Assembly (NCBI GenBank): GCA_964035015.1
Contig: OZ035997.1
Location: forward strand, 13,862,536 to 13,926,535
Length of the DNA: 64,000 nucleotides
Source of the DNA: Corallium rubrum
Taxonomy: Eukaryota > Cnidaria > Anthozoa > Scleralcyonacea > Coralliidae
Reading direction: 5' to 3'
Shown: piece by piece, positions 11,854-20,598 of the stretch
How the letters are laid out: the number at the start of each line of letters is the position of its first letter
How positions within the stretch are numbered: position 1 is the first letter of the stretch
Translations under genes and position numbers: made by a program
Notes under the pieces: model-generated
Database searches by the model: none
What the model saw: only the letters and a program-made list of their open reading frames with translations
What the model was told of the DNA's origin: nothing

Positions 11854-12313
11854 ATGAAAAGTAAATAAGTAAGTTAATAAATAAATAGACAAATAAATAA
11901 ATAGATAAAAAATAAATAAATAGATAAATGAATGAATAAATAAATAAATAAATAAATAGATAAACAGATAAATGGATACACAGATAAACAGATAAATAGG
12001 TAAATAGATAAATAAATAAATAATAAATTGGGCGAGGTTTAAAAACAACAAGAAGGGGAAACTAATAGACTACGAGCACAATTACATTTAACACATGCTG
12101 GCACACTTTCATCATAGTTTATCCACACATTTCTCTCAACTGACAATTCTTACCTTTTGGCCCAATAAGCCCTCGATATCCCGTGTATCCTCGTGGACCT
12201 GGAGATCCTGTGGAACCTCTAGGTCCCGGGTAACCTCGATGGCAGAAACTATTGACTTCATCTTGCCCGAGTAATACAAGTACAATAGTTACTAGTAAGA
12301 CGAAAAGATTCAT
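7809..12313 (-). CDS. Short secreted collagen with 8-Cys C-terminal module, copy A (one-base frameshift)
   Basis: Coding exons (minus strand) are 12313-12154, 10892-10694 and 7996-7809, all joined in phase 1, with stop TAA at 7811-7809. Exon 1 encodes a signal peptide ([20 protein letters not shown]) and then Gly-X-Y triplets; exon 2 is all Gly-X-Y; exon 3 finishes the helix (GPLGLC) and encodes about 57 residues with Cys spacing C-x11-C-x8-C-x5-C-x10-C-x3-C-x9-CC. Removing one base would give about 181 aa. Exon 2 is 199 nt, one base too long: the run of four G read from 10839-10836 shifts the frame and destroys the Gly-X-Y pattern, so the gene is either a recent pseudogene or carries a sequencing error. 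The acceptor of exon 1 (attcaatag) and the exon plan match copy B. It is likely an extracellular triple-helical protein. It is not a minicollagen, since it lacks their short proline-rich Cys domains. Confidence 0.8.
8382..8520. repeat. G/C-tract dispersed repeat in the last intron of collagen A
   Basis: The sequence gtgggggcagtgggggcgac and its inverted forms (gtcgcccccac type) recur within about 100 bp. Similar low-complexity 'gggggc' repeats lie at 985-1060, 24655-24745 and elsewhere. No gene is seen. Confidence 0.4.
8880..9028. repeat. Foldback repeat (about 65-bp arms)
   Basis: Arms: aacaattattggatgaggtt... and ...ccgaatccaataattgttt. The centre pairs gtgttatcagcc with ggctgataacac. It abuts the Crypton-like remnant at 9029-9290 and could be part of the same insertion, within the last intron of collagen A. 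Confidence 0.65.
9029..9290 (-). pseudogene. Crypton-type tyrosine recombinase (KIAA1958-like) N-terminal remnant
   Basis: Read on the minus strand from an ATG near 9290, the product begins [20 protein letters not shown] and continues to [13 protein letters not shown]. There it shifts frame (stop near 9178) and resumes as [10 protein letters not shown] ... [20 protein letters not shown]. This is the N-terminal SAM-like/core-binding segment of the Crypton/KIAA1958-like recombinases common in cnidarians. The catalytic domain is absent. It is a fragment inserted in the last intron of collagen A, antisense to nothing and in the same direction as that gene. Confidence 0.7.
9345..9405. repeat. Short inverted repeat
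   Basis: The strings gcgcaacctacagattagtg and its complement are separated by about 17 bp (aataatctgccagcagat). It is a small hairpin next to the Crypton-like remnant and could mark the end of that or another insertion. Confidence 0.5.
10150..10505. mobile_element. MITE family 'ctccgtgca...cacggag', copy 1
   Basis: The left part (aagctccgtgcacatgtact) pairs with the right part (tcttataaatgcacggagcc). The interior has a hairpin with arms ttgaacacgaaagaagt / cttctttcgtgttcaaa. A second copy at 29770-30146 has the same order of blocks. This copy lacks the 70-bp hairpin found inside copy 2 and so serves as its empty site. Confidence 0.7.
10956..11418. mobile_element. TTAA-type MITE related to the 50925-51346 element, with nested hairpin
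   Basis: The right end (cgtaggcactttaag) and internal block (gaaatatctcaagaacgaag) match the element at 50920-51350. A hairpin at 11201-11290 (tgtcagttgtttgctgtaca and complement) looks like a second insertion. The left edge is poorly defined and has decayed. It lies between collagen A exons. Confidence 0.5.
11700..11745. repeat. C tract followed by A tract
   Basis: There is a run of C with a few T (11702-11728), then an A run to about 11742. It is low-complexity sequence within the first coding-region intron of collagen A. Confidence 0.8.
11765..12025. repeat. AAAT/AAATAGAT microsatellite
   Basis: About 260 bp of aaataaat, aaatagat and variants. It opens spurious frames rich in Ile/Tyr/Leu/Phe on the minus strand. 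It is intronic to collagen A, 130 bp from the signal-peptide exon. Confidence 0.95.
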
Positions 12314-13707
12314 CTCTTTATCTTTTTAGTTTCAATCTATTGAATTTAATAAAAAAACTGTGTTAAGATGTTGTAGAGGGAGTGTTCAACCGGGATTGGG
12401 TCCAACATAAATGTTCAGCAAGGTGAAAAAAAGTAGCGGACGACAAGACCATTGCGCCCAGAAAATGTTTAGGTCAGCAGGAAAAAGAGGAAAGAACAAA
12501 AAGAGGGGAATTTATAGAGAGAAGGTAAAAAAGGAAAAGAAAAAATAATTTTTCAAAGAGAATTTTTCAAAAAAAGGATGAAAGGGATAAAAGATTAGAA
12601 AAGAAATGCTAGTAAATGTCAAAACCAAAAAAGATAATTTTATTATATATCTCAATATTCTATATACATTTTAGTCATGCATAGTATAATAATAAAATTA
12701 TCAAAATTTATATGATTGTACATTGTATCTCACTAAGAATGATCTGGAAAAAATTGGGTTATTAACTTGTAAAAGTATAATTTGGAATTGTTCAGTTTCA
12801 ATATTACTATAAAGGGCAATGTAAAAACATTTCTTTATTTCATTGAGCTGGATAATAGTGTAAACAACCGGTCAAAATTTCGACGGAAATATTGGAAGAT
12901 ATATTGATGTTTTTGCAACTGGAACTCTTGTCAAATTCAAGATGAAGTTGTTGGAAATCTCAATGTCTGGAAATCGCAGTTGACATTGCATCAAAGTTTG
13001 TGATCAAATATATATATGCTTTGTAAACGGTTCTTAACAGCACATAAAAATAGCATACTAATGATAAAAAATATAAAGTTGCATTGAAACTTAGGTTTTT
13101 CTACTTTGGAAACATCTACAAATAGTCGGAATAAAATCAATGTCGTTGCCGGAAGTATATTTCCAAAGTTTTAAAAAGCTATATATATATATATATATAT
13201 ATATAGTTCTTGAACTACACCGAATTTCTTCATTATGTACCTTAAGATAAAGCAAACTTGCTTATACGTTTCCTTTCATTTTTTTAAAATTCTCAATTCC
13301 TAGTTTGCCAAACGCCGCATATGATCTTAAATTTTTGAGTTTGGCGAAAGAAATTAAACTACTTTTAAAATAGAAAGTTATTTGGCCCCCTTATTTATAT
13401 TATACGCTTCAAATAAAACAGTCCTGCGTTTATCGTGAGCTATAGGGTATCGCAATGTATCGGGAGATTGTTACAACACTTGGTGGAGAAAAATTCAGTG
13501 TTCCAGGTTGTTTTCAGTTTAAACTATTTTCTTGGTTTCAATATATTTCTCGGTGCCAAACCCTGCATGCTATAAATATTTAGCGTTCTTTACTTCTGTT
13601 TGACAAACTTCAATTTACCAGCTCTGTATGATAACTAAGAAACAATATCTATACATCTTTCTCTCGTTCTGGTTAAGAATTACATGTAGGTGAATTAATA
13701 TACTTAC

Positions 13708-13822
13708 CAAAAAAGTATAAAGATAAACGTTCAAGCAAAAATGAAGCTCTTCTGACTCTTGGTTCTCTTCTTCGATGATTGTCCTGATTGTTGTTAAGTG
13801 CTATAGGCGTCTTCTTTTATGC
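13708..13822 (-). promoter_or_regulatory. Collagen A promoter (TATA) and 5'UTR exon
   Basis: On the minus strand gcataaaagaag (13822-13811) is a TATA-like box. About 100 bp later a donor gtaagta begins at 13707, so 13708 is the last base of an untranslated first exon that joins the acceptor at 12337-12338. The same order of motifs is found on the plus strand at 18034-18111 in copy B (acaacaatcag, aatcatcgaagaagaga shared), which supports both as real promoters. Confidence 0.65.
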
Positions 13823-14410
13823 TTTTTAGCTGGGTAAATAAATCAGTTGACAGTGATAGTGACATATGATAGGAGAGTGACCAATGAAATGACTGAATTT
13901 GGACCGAGACCCTTGCTCAGCCAAGTGAAAGCGTTGTTTGGGACGTGACGTTGTGTAACTGCTACAAGATTGCTATATTATTTCAGCAGCTTTAGCAATC
14001 ATTTACAGTGACGAAACTTGGCTCTAACATACGGTCAATCTCATTTTGAGTTAGAAAAGATTGGCTAATGTAAATAGATCGAGGGCTTTTTGTATAGCTC
14101 CAAGTCAAACTTCAACCTACGCAAAATTATAATTCAATAAATCGTGTGGGCTATAACCTTGACCGAGTAAAATATAACTAAAGTCAACAACAAGTTTTAG
14201 GCGCTGAAATGGTTATAAAATGGTAAATATACACTGTAACAAGAATTCTCCATTACCAAACAGAAGGCATAGACCTTGTCAAAAAACAATATACCAAGAT
14301 ACAATCAACTAAATAATAATTCAGACACCTATTCAGGTCCTTAGTTGTCAATGATGTCAGGACTTCAATAATTATTTTATATATACAATGCATGCATGGT
14401 TAGAGGTTCT
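13823..14410. repeat. Left arm of the collagen inverted duplication (upstream region)
   Basis: Reverse-complement blocks shared with 16345-18034 include acgtgacgttgtg / cacaacgtcacgt, aacaagaattctccatta, and gattgtatctt. This shows that the upstream DNA was duplicated along with the gene. It lacks the 1.06 kb TA element present in the other arm. Confidence 0.75.
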
Positions 14411-15690
14411 GAGTGAAAATAGCTCGAAGTTAAGAACACTTAATTAAAACAATCAGACATGGCAGTCCTAATGTGCGGTGCCGTCTCTATTGATTCAGCA
14501 TAAACATTACAAAGTAACATATAAGAACGAACAAACTCACAGACAGAATATATGACGATCCTAACTCCATGCCCGTATTTGGGCGGGAGGGGGGGGGGGC
14601 ATGGCCCCCCTGAAATTTGCTCAGAAATTAATAGTATATGATAAGGAACAGAGAAAAAATTTCAACTGGTTTACGATGTTTTACCTAAAACATCACGATG
14701 GTTACTGGACTGTTAGCTTACAGTGTCTTACTTAATAAGAAAAATACCATGAAATAAAAACATTGGATGTATTCAAATATTTGAAATAATAATTAAGTGA
14801 TAAGGGATTCACACTCATGCGTAATCAGATATCACATACCAAAACGCTTTTATTTGCCAATATGAAATGCTATTTCATTTACTCCGCGAAAGTCAAAAAA
14901 GCCATTTTAAGGACGTCAAACCGTTCGTTATTATGTTTATATACTTTGGAGTTTCAATTAATTAAGTTGGGGTTTTTAAGTTAAACTATGTAATTAAGAA
15001 ACAGTGGTGTGTTTTATTGAAACTGCATATATAGAATTTAATGACTAGCATGACGATATTAACGAATGCTTATTTCTCTTAAAGATTGGAATGTTATTTT
15101 CAGTAAAATGAATGCCTCTATAATTAATGTTAATGATGTTTAATGCTAGTCTTATTACTGAAAACTATCTTCAATAAAAAAATGAATATAGGAATAACTA
15201 TAGGAATAACTATGTTGTTTTTTGATTTCCTTATTGGACCCTTAATTCAACACACTTTAATGAACATTCATATGTACTACGCTAACTGATAACAGTTTAG
15301 TTCCTGCTGCAAAATTCCCTACGACAATGCGTTTTTTTAGTAATGCATGTCGAAGTATTATCTACATGTAGTTGGCCTGTAGTCGGTTAAATTTGTTATG
15401 TATCTTACCAGAGTAGTTTTACTTTTTGACAAGATCTATTCAATTAGCCCCTGTCTGGTACTGAACGGAAATTATAAAATATGGAGTGCTTCGCACTTTG
15501 GGCATGGTAATGGAGACTCTTAATTGTCATAGTGTATTTACCGTTTTATTATCATTTCAGCACCAGAAATCTGCTCTATCTTGGCTTGTAGAACAAAAAC
15601 GAGAGAAAATTGTTTGAAATACGTTTCCAGCTTTTTTACTCAAAACAATTTCTGGGACCTTCTGATCGCTGGCGAGACGCTGCAATCATT
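14411..15690. other. Spacer between the collagen arms; no gene seen
   Basis: AT-rich DNA with a G/C-tract repeat at 14578-14615 (gggcgggagggggggggggc). I see no exon or RNA gene. This unique spacer lies at the centre of the inverted duplication. Confidence 0.5.
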
Positions 15691-15699
15691 GAGCTACTG

Positions 15700-15900
15700 A
15701 AACTCAGATGGCTCAATATTTAGAGCGGCTAACCGGTCATTAGGACATTGCAGGTTCGAACGCTGTCTGCAGGGCTCAGAAATCGTTTCTGAGTTATTGA
15801 GCTTTACGAACGTTCAGTAAACGTCTGTTACATTACACCAAGCTTGCAAACGTACCACATGAACTACATTTAAATATCCACCTATACGCGTTCAAAGGTT
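15700..15900 (+). repeat. tRNA-derived SINE-like repeat
   Basis: The head resembles a tRNA: gatggctcaatatttagagc (A-box region) and ggttcgaac (B box, 15763-15771), 50-60 bp apart as in Pol III promoters. The text after it (gacgtctgttacattacacc type) recurs at 1460-1490 and 38650-38690. A second head lies at 16207-16275. It cannot fold as a complete tRNA gene with an acceptor stem. Confidence 0.6.
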
Positions 15901-15948
15901 AAACCACTGAAGCTCAGATGGAGAGCTATAAGGTTGCAAATTCATAGC

Positions 15949-16078
15949 CTCCGTCCACACGTATGCGTTTTCATGGTGTTTTTATATTGTTCTCGGTCCT
16001 CAGGGGAGCAGAAAAGAATGGTCTATTACCTGAAACAATATGAAAACGCTAGGAAAACGTATTCGTGTGGACGTGGCC
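15949..16078. mobile_element. MITE with cgtccacacg termini nested in a SINE-related repeat
   Basis: The ends are ccgtccacacgtatgcgttt and its imperfect complement aaaacgtattcgtgtggacg. It splits a repeat whose uninterrupted form is present at 1452-1640 (minus strand), so the insertion is visible by comparison. Confidence 0.65.
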
Positions 16079-16206
16079 ATAGTCATATGTGCTCCTAAGT
16101 CCTAAGTGGTAGCCGTTTGCATATGAGATGTAGTTAAAGTCGGACATGATACGTTTGGAGGTTGCTGGATTAATGTAACAGACGTTTAGTGGACGTTCGT
16201 CAAGCT

Positions 16207-16275
16207 CAATTACTCAATAGTTAGAGCGTCTAACCGGTCATTATATAGAAGGTTGCAGGTTCGAACCCTGTCTAT
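16207..16275 (+). repeat. Second tRNA-like SINE head
   Basis: It reads ctcaatagttagagcgtcta (A-box region) then ggttcgaaccc (B box 16258-16268). It is nearly the same as 15711-15775. I treat it as a SINE head because there is no matching acceptor stem. Confidence 0.55.
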
Positions 16276-16436
16276 TATTTTACTCAGCACTCGAACTTAT
16301 ACTAACCAAGCTCTATTGAAACCATATATATAAAGGATAAAAGGATAAAGGATAAAGGACATTTGTGTTATTGACAGTGGGACCCGAATAGTTGTTTGAA
16401 TTATAATCTGCCAACTTTGCCGATTGTATCTTACTA

Positions 16437-17498
16437 CAGGGTGTATCAAAAAAAAGGCTACCCTTAGAAAATATAATTAACATTCTTTTCAAATAACCTA
16501 TTTTATTATATGTCTTGCGAGTCCGAACTGGCGTATTGAACGCTGATTGGCTAACGTGCGAGTCCGTACTTTACCGTACGGACTCGGTGTACGGACCCGC
16601 ACAAAAACAACAAACTACAGCGAAACAATTTGTGAGCAAAATTAAACGAAATAGCGAAAAATGGACGGCCAATTCTATTATCCGTAGGAACTAACCGACG
16701 AAGATGATATATTAAATGCTACGGAGACAGAGTACATTAGAGAAAAAAAGCAAGCCATTTTAAAACGCCGGGCAAACCTCGCAACAACGTCAGCAATGTC
16801 GCTAGCACTTGAGCAACAACAAGAAAACGAAGACGACGTTTTCACAAAATTTATTTGTGAACAACAGTCTAAAAACACAGTGAATAAAACTAAAGGCGAT
16901 GTTAACAACTTTAGACGATTCTGTTCAAGTCAAAACGAAACAAGAGAGTTACAAGACATACCTGTTAAGGAGTTGAATACACTTTTGAGACCGCTCAGCC
17001 TCCGCTTGCGCTGACGTGCAGGAAGACGTACTGTAGACGATAATGTTTTCTCTAAATTATTTCTCGTTGTTGTGGAGACATATAATAAATTCCTTATTAA
17101 CCTCACAAGCTCAGTCCGTACGGGAAAATATTTTGCTTGAGATCTTTTGAGTACAGACCGAGCCCGAAGGGCGAGGTCTGTACTCAAAAGATCTCAAGCA
17201 AAATATTTTCCCGTACGGACCTCGCGCTCGGTTAATAAGTATACTTAGTATATTGACAGCCCTGTGGTCAGTTGAACCATTTTTAATCGAACTGATATGA
17301 ATATAATTAACATTTTTATTTCAGTTATGCTCCTTCATACGTTTAGAAGTTATCGTAATTTCCCAGGTGTATACGACCATTTGTTTCTTACGCATCCGTG
17401 ACTTCAGAGGTGTCCAGGGCTGTCAATATACAATAGGTCATTTGAAGAGAATGTTAATTATATTTTCTAAGGGTAAGCCTTTTTTTTTATACACCCTG
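16437..17498. mobile_element. TA-flanked TIR element (CAGGGTGTAT...ATACACCCTG) carrying a Crypton-like fragment
   Basis: TA sites at 16435-16436 and 17499-17500 flank CAGGGTGTATC and ...GATACACCCTG-like ends (left gtgtatcaaaaaaaaggcta; right agcctttttttttatacacc). The TIR is about 55 bp. The mirror arm of the collagen duplication has the same flanks without the element (gtatcttggtatattg, reverse complement of 14275-14295), so this is a post-duplication insertion. The interior holds the decayed ORF at 16660-17011, which is not a mariner transposase, so the element is composite. Confidence 0.8.
16660..17011 (+). pseudogene. Crypton/KIAA1958-like recombinase N-terminal fragment with internal stop
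   Basis: It starts MDGQFYYP, meets TAG (16684-16686), and continues ELTDEDDILNATETEYIREK. Further on is KNTVNKTKGDVNNFRRFCSS and ELQDIPVKELNTLL, the 'xDIPxxELxxLL' pattern of the N-terminal SAM-like domain in Crypton-derived proteins (ZMYM/QRICH1/KIAA1958 group). A shorter copy at 31010-31160 (minus strand) reads GAG in place of the stop, so the nonsense change is specific to this copy. It is dead: no catalytic domain follows. Confidence 0.6.
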
Positions 17499-17504
17499 TA
17501 TATT

Positions 17505-18033
17505 GGTTTTTGACAGGGTCTATGGCTCCTGTTTGCATGCATGATAATGGGGAATTCTTGTTACAGTGTGATTATTACATACCATTTTATTACCCACAAC
17601 TTGCTGTTGACTTTAGTTAGTTTACCTGCATGGTTAACATTAGTCAAGGCCTACACGATTTATTGAATTGTAATCCGCTTACGTAGGTTGAACTTTGATT
17701 TGGGGCTACACAAAGTGACAGAAACTGATTCAACATTCAAGCTATTTCTTTATAAATGATTCAATTCAATAAATTTGTATTAAAACTGCAAAGTAGTATA
17801 ATTATAATCCTGTAGCTTATAATATCTTACAACTTCTGTTGATTTAGTCAAAGTCACTCAAGTAATACACAAAAAAAATATTTTAAAGGTATACTGTTCC
17901 ACAACGTCACGTCCAAACGTCCCACGCTTTCATTTGGCCTAGCAAGAATCTCAGTCTAAATTTATTTTATTGGTCAATCTCCTATCAATTAGCAATCTGT
18001 CTATATTGTCAATTTATTTACTTAGCAAGAAAG
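17505..18033. repeat. Right arm of the collagen inverted duplication (upstream region)
   Basis: It is the reverse complement of the sequence upstream of collagen A. Shared blocks include ggggaattcttgttacagtg, cgatttattgaatt and cacaacgtcacgtcc. It probably contains the core and proximal promoter of collagen B. Confidence 0.75.
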
Positions 18034-18109
18034 CATAAAAGAAGATGCCTGGCACGCCCTAACAACAATCAGAACAATCATCGAAGAAGAGAAGATCTTT
18101 ATACTTTTT
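18034..18109 (+). promoter_or_regulatory. Collagen B promoter (TATA) and 5'UTR exon
   Basis: The TATA-like cataaaag lies at 18034-18041. An untranslated exon probably starts 25-30 bp later and ends at 18109 before the donor gtaagtatt. The sequence acaacaatcagaacaatcat is shared with the copy A first exon. The acceptor that follows is at 20572-20573. Confidence 0.65.
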
Positions 18110-18414
18110 GTAAGTATTCATTCAGTCTTATTAAGAGAGAGTGAAAGATAGAAATAAGTGTATATTGGTGTATATTCACTTTTGGGATAGAACATGACGA
18201 ACATTTAGCTCATTAGTTTGCGGATTAATTGGAATATTTATATTGTAATGTATTCTTAGATTTAGTTAAGGGACTTTCTTGGGTGCTTTGATCTTGTTCT
18301 AAGCCGTAGAGCGAGCTCCGCGCAGATGATCATGAAAGGCCAAACGGCAATTTATATGAGGAGCATTTCTATCGTTCGTGCCGGCATTTTGCTGGCATTA
18401 GAATTTACTAATAG

Positions 18415-18977
18415 GCCGTAGAATTCCGAAAATAACGGCCCCCGTTACTTTTGGATTTAGCAGCACTTGCTTGGCGCCCCGCTACTTTCAGATGGTTGAA
18501 ATACGTTAGGAAGAAATATCAAAAGTCTCCGTTCATCAGCAACTATTTATTTACTACATTAGTCCTATTTTCATGTAACTTTTTCTGAGGATGATTCTGT
18601 ATCGGCGGCGATGGTGGCAACTTATAAAGAGAGAACATGTTGTAAAATATTTAAAAATTAAAGACGAACATGTGCTTTCATCGAACAGAAATGTCGATAA
18701 TCGAAAAAACATATATTACTAGCTTTAAGTTGATTGTTAAGTTTTAATACGAACGTCACTTTTTTGTTGGATAAACATATGTTTGTAGCCGCTACTTTCG
18801 GGGGGCCCGCTACTTTCGGGGGGCCGCTACTTTCGGGGGCCGCTACTTTCGGGGCCCGCTACTTTCGGGGCCCGCTACTTTCGGAAAATATTAGAAGTGC
18901 CACAAATTCAACGTTACTTTCGGGGGGGGGGGGGGGCGTTATTTTCGGGGAGCCGTTACTTTCGGAATTCTACGGTA
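18415..18977. mobile_element. TIR element with 16-bp 'cgctactttcggggcc' tandem array
   Basis: The ends ccgtagaattccgaaaataa and ttactttcggaattctacgg are inverted copies. Between 18788 and 18885 the unit cgctactttcggggcc, with small changes in G number, is repeated about six times, and a G run lies at 18926-18937. The array resembles multiplied copies of the TIR itself. It is non-coding and sits in the first intron of collagen B. Confidence 0.65.
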
Positions 18978-19047
18978 ATCAATGTTACGCGTATGCCAGG
19001 TAGTTAAACAACTAATAGAGAACGTTTATTGGATTTTTATAATATAA

Positions 19048-19160
19048 GTAATAACATGACTTGAGGGAAATTAGCGATTAAATTTCCCCGCCCCCGAGGG
19101 AAGATTTGTGAAAGGCAAAGGAGAAATTTAATCGCTAATTTCCCAAAAAGTCATGTTATT
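19048..19160. repeat. Foldback repeat
   Basis: The arms taataacatgacttgaggga and its complement, with gaaattagcgattaaatttc and its complement, give a stem of about 45 bp. It is intronic to collagen B. The adjacent 19180-19400 holds related ggaaaattt/aaatttcc blocks. Confidence 0.6.
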
Positions 19161-20598
19161 AGTTTGTAATATTATGATCGCCGAGGAAAACTTTGAGAAT
19201 CTTACCGACAGGAAATTTACACGGTTGATCAGAGAAGTTGCATCTAATTTTACTTTGCATGTTGATGAGGGAGGGAAAATATATGCAAGCGGGAAATTTA
19301 GAAGAAGACAAGGGATTTCTTTGTCTTAATTCTAATTTTCCCTGATCAACATGCACGGGAAAATTAGAAGACAAAGGATAAATTTCCTTCTTGCATGAGC
19401 GATGAGGATGCATGAGCGATGAGGAACTTTTAATTTAATTTATTGTATATATTATTTAATGTAATCATTATAGCACACGACATTTGTCAGCATGCACTGA
19501 ACTGAATTTGCTGAAGAAGGGGCGGTGTCTAAATGTTGAATTAAGTTTAAAAAGAAGATAAAATTATATCTACACCGGTGTCCAAAATTAAAACACAAGT
19601 TTTTCAACTTTCGTGTAATGTTATTAGAATCCAATAGAGTTCTATATAGAAGTTTAATATTTAGTTTGAATTCTTTCAAAGTGTATGAAAACAACAAATG
19701 ATTTGATTTGAATTTCTGTATTTTTCTTGTGACATTTTTTTTATTTTAACAAGGGCTGCACAAGCCAGTTCAAGTTATTTTTTAACCTAGAAATTTCATT
19801 GTTATATTGGTCAGGTTTGATGAGTAAAATCCTCTGGTGTTAGCCAGAGCAAAATTAATAAGTAGACAAAAAGTAACTGTGGCCAGTATAACTGAGGGTT
19901 AAACACGATATCTTAAAAAAAGTACTTATTTATTTATTTATATTATATTATAAAAGTACTTATAGTTTTTAATGGTTTTCTCTGATAACACTTTAAATTC
20001 GGGCAAGTATATACACGACTGAGATAATCTTTCGGCAAATCAACGCTTTCATATCTTTGGTCGAAGTTAAAAGGGATGACTCAAAGGGATCCGTCCAGTC
20101 CTCTTGCAGCTTTTCTAAAATACGTTGTCAAATATGTTTAGCCGTATGCGGCAAAACAGATTTCTGATTGAGTTAGGTTTTTTGTTGTGGTTAGGGTATC
20201 GAAAAGACTGCTATCGAGACACTTGCTGAAGCTTGAAGACAAATTGACAAATTTGGGGGGAAAATTAGCAATTTAGTTTAGTATGCAAAATTATTCTGAG
20301 TAATGCAGTCCCTAATGTCCCTTGGGGGAAGTTCATTGTAATGGTGGTCCGATTGGTCGCGTTGGCGATCCCGTTGAAGCTATTTGACCATAACGGGCAT
20401 AAAACTATGCATAAATATGTTTCACAAGGAATGTTTACGAAAAGCAATCGACCAATGATAATGATAATGCAGAGTCTACCAGCCGATGCCAGGGCCTTTT
20501 CCCACCCTACCAATTTCAAAAAGGCCCTGGGAACGAGGTTGCTCTTAACACATTTCCTTTTTATATTCAATAGATTTAAACGAAAGATATATCAAGAG

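Noticed and set aside
11806-12051. Hydrophobic Tyr/Leu/Ile/Phe-rich frame that looks like a membrane protein
   Set aside because: It is a translation of the AAAT-type microsatellite in the collagen A intron.
15711-15776. tRNA gene
   Set aside because: A and B boxes are present but no acceptor stem or anticodon arm can be closed, and two near copies occur, so it is a SINE head.
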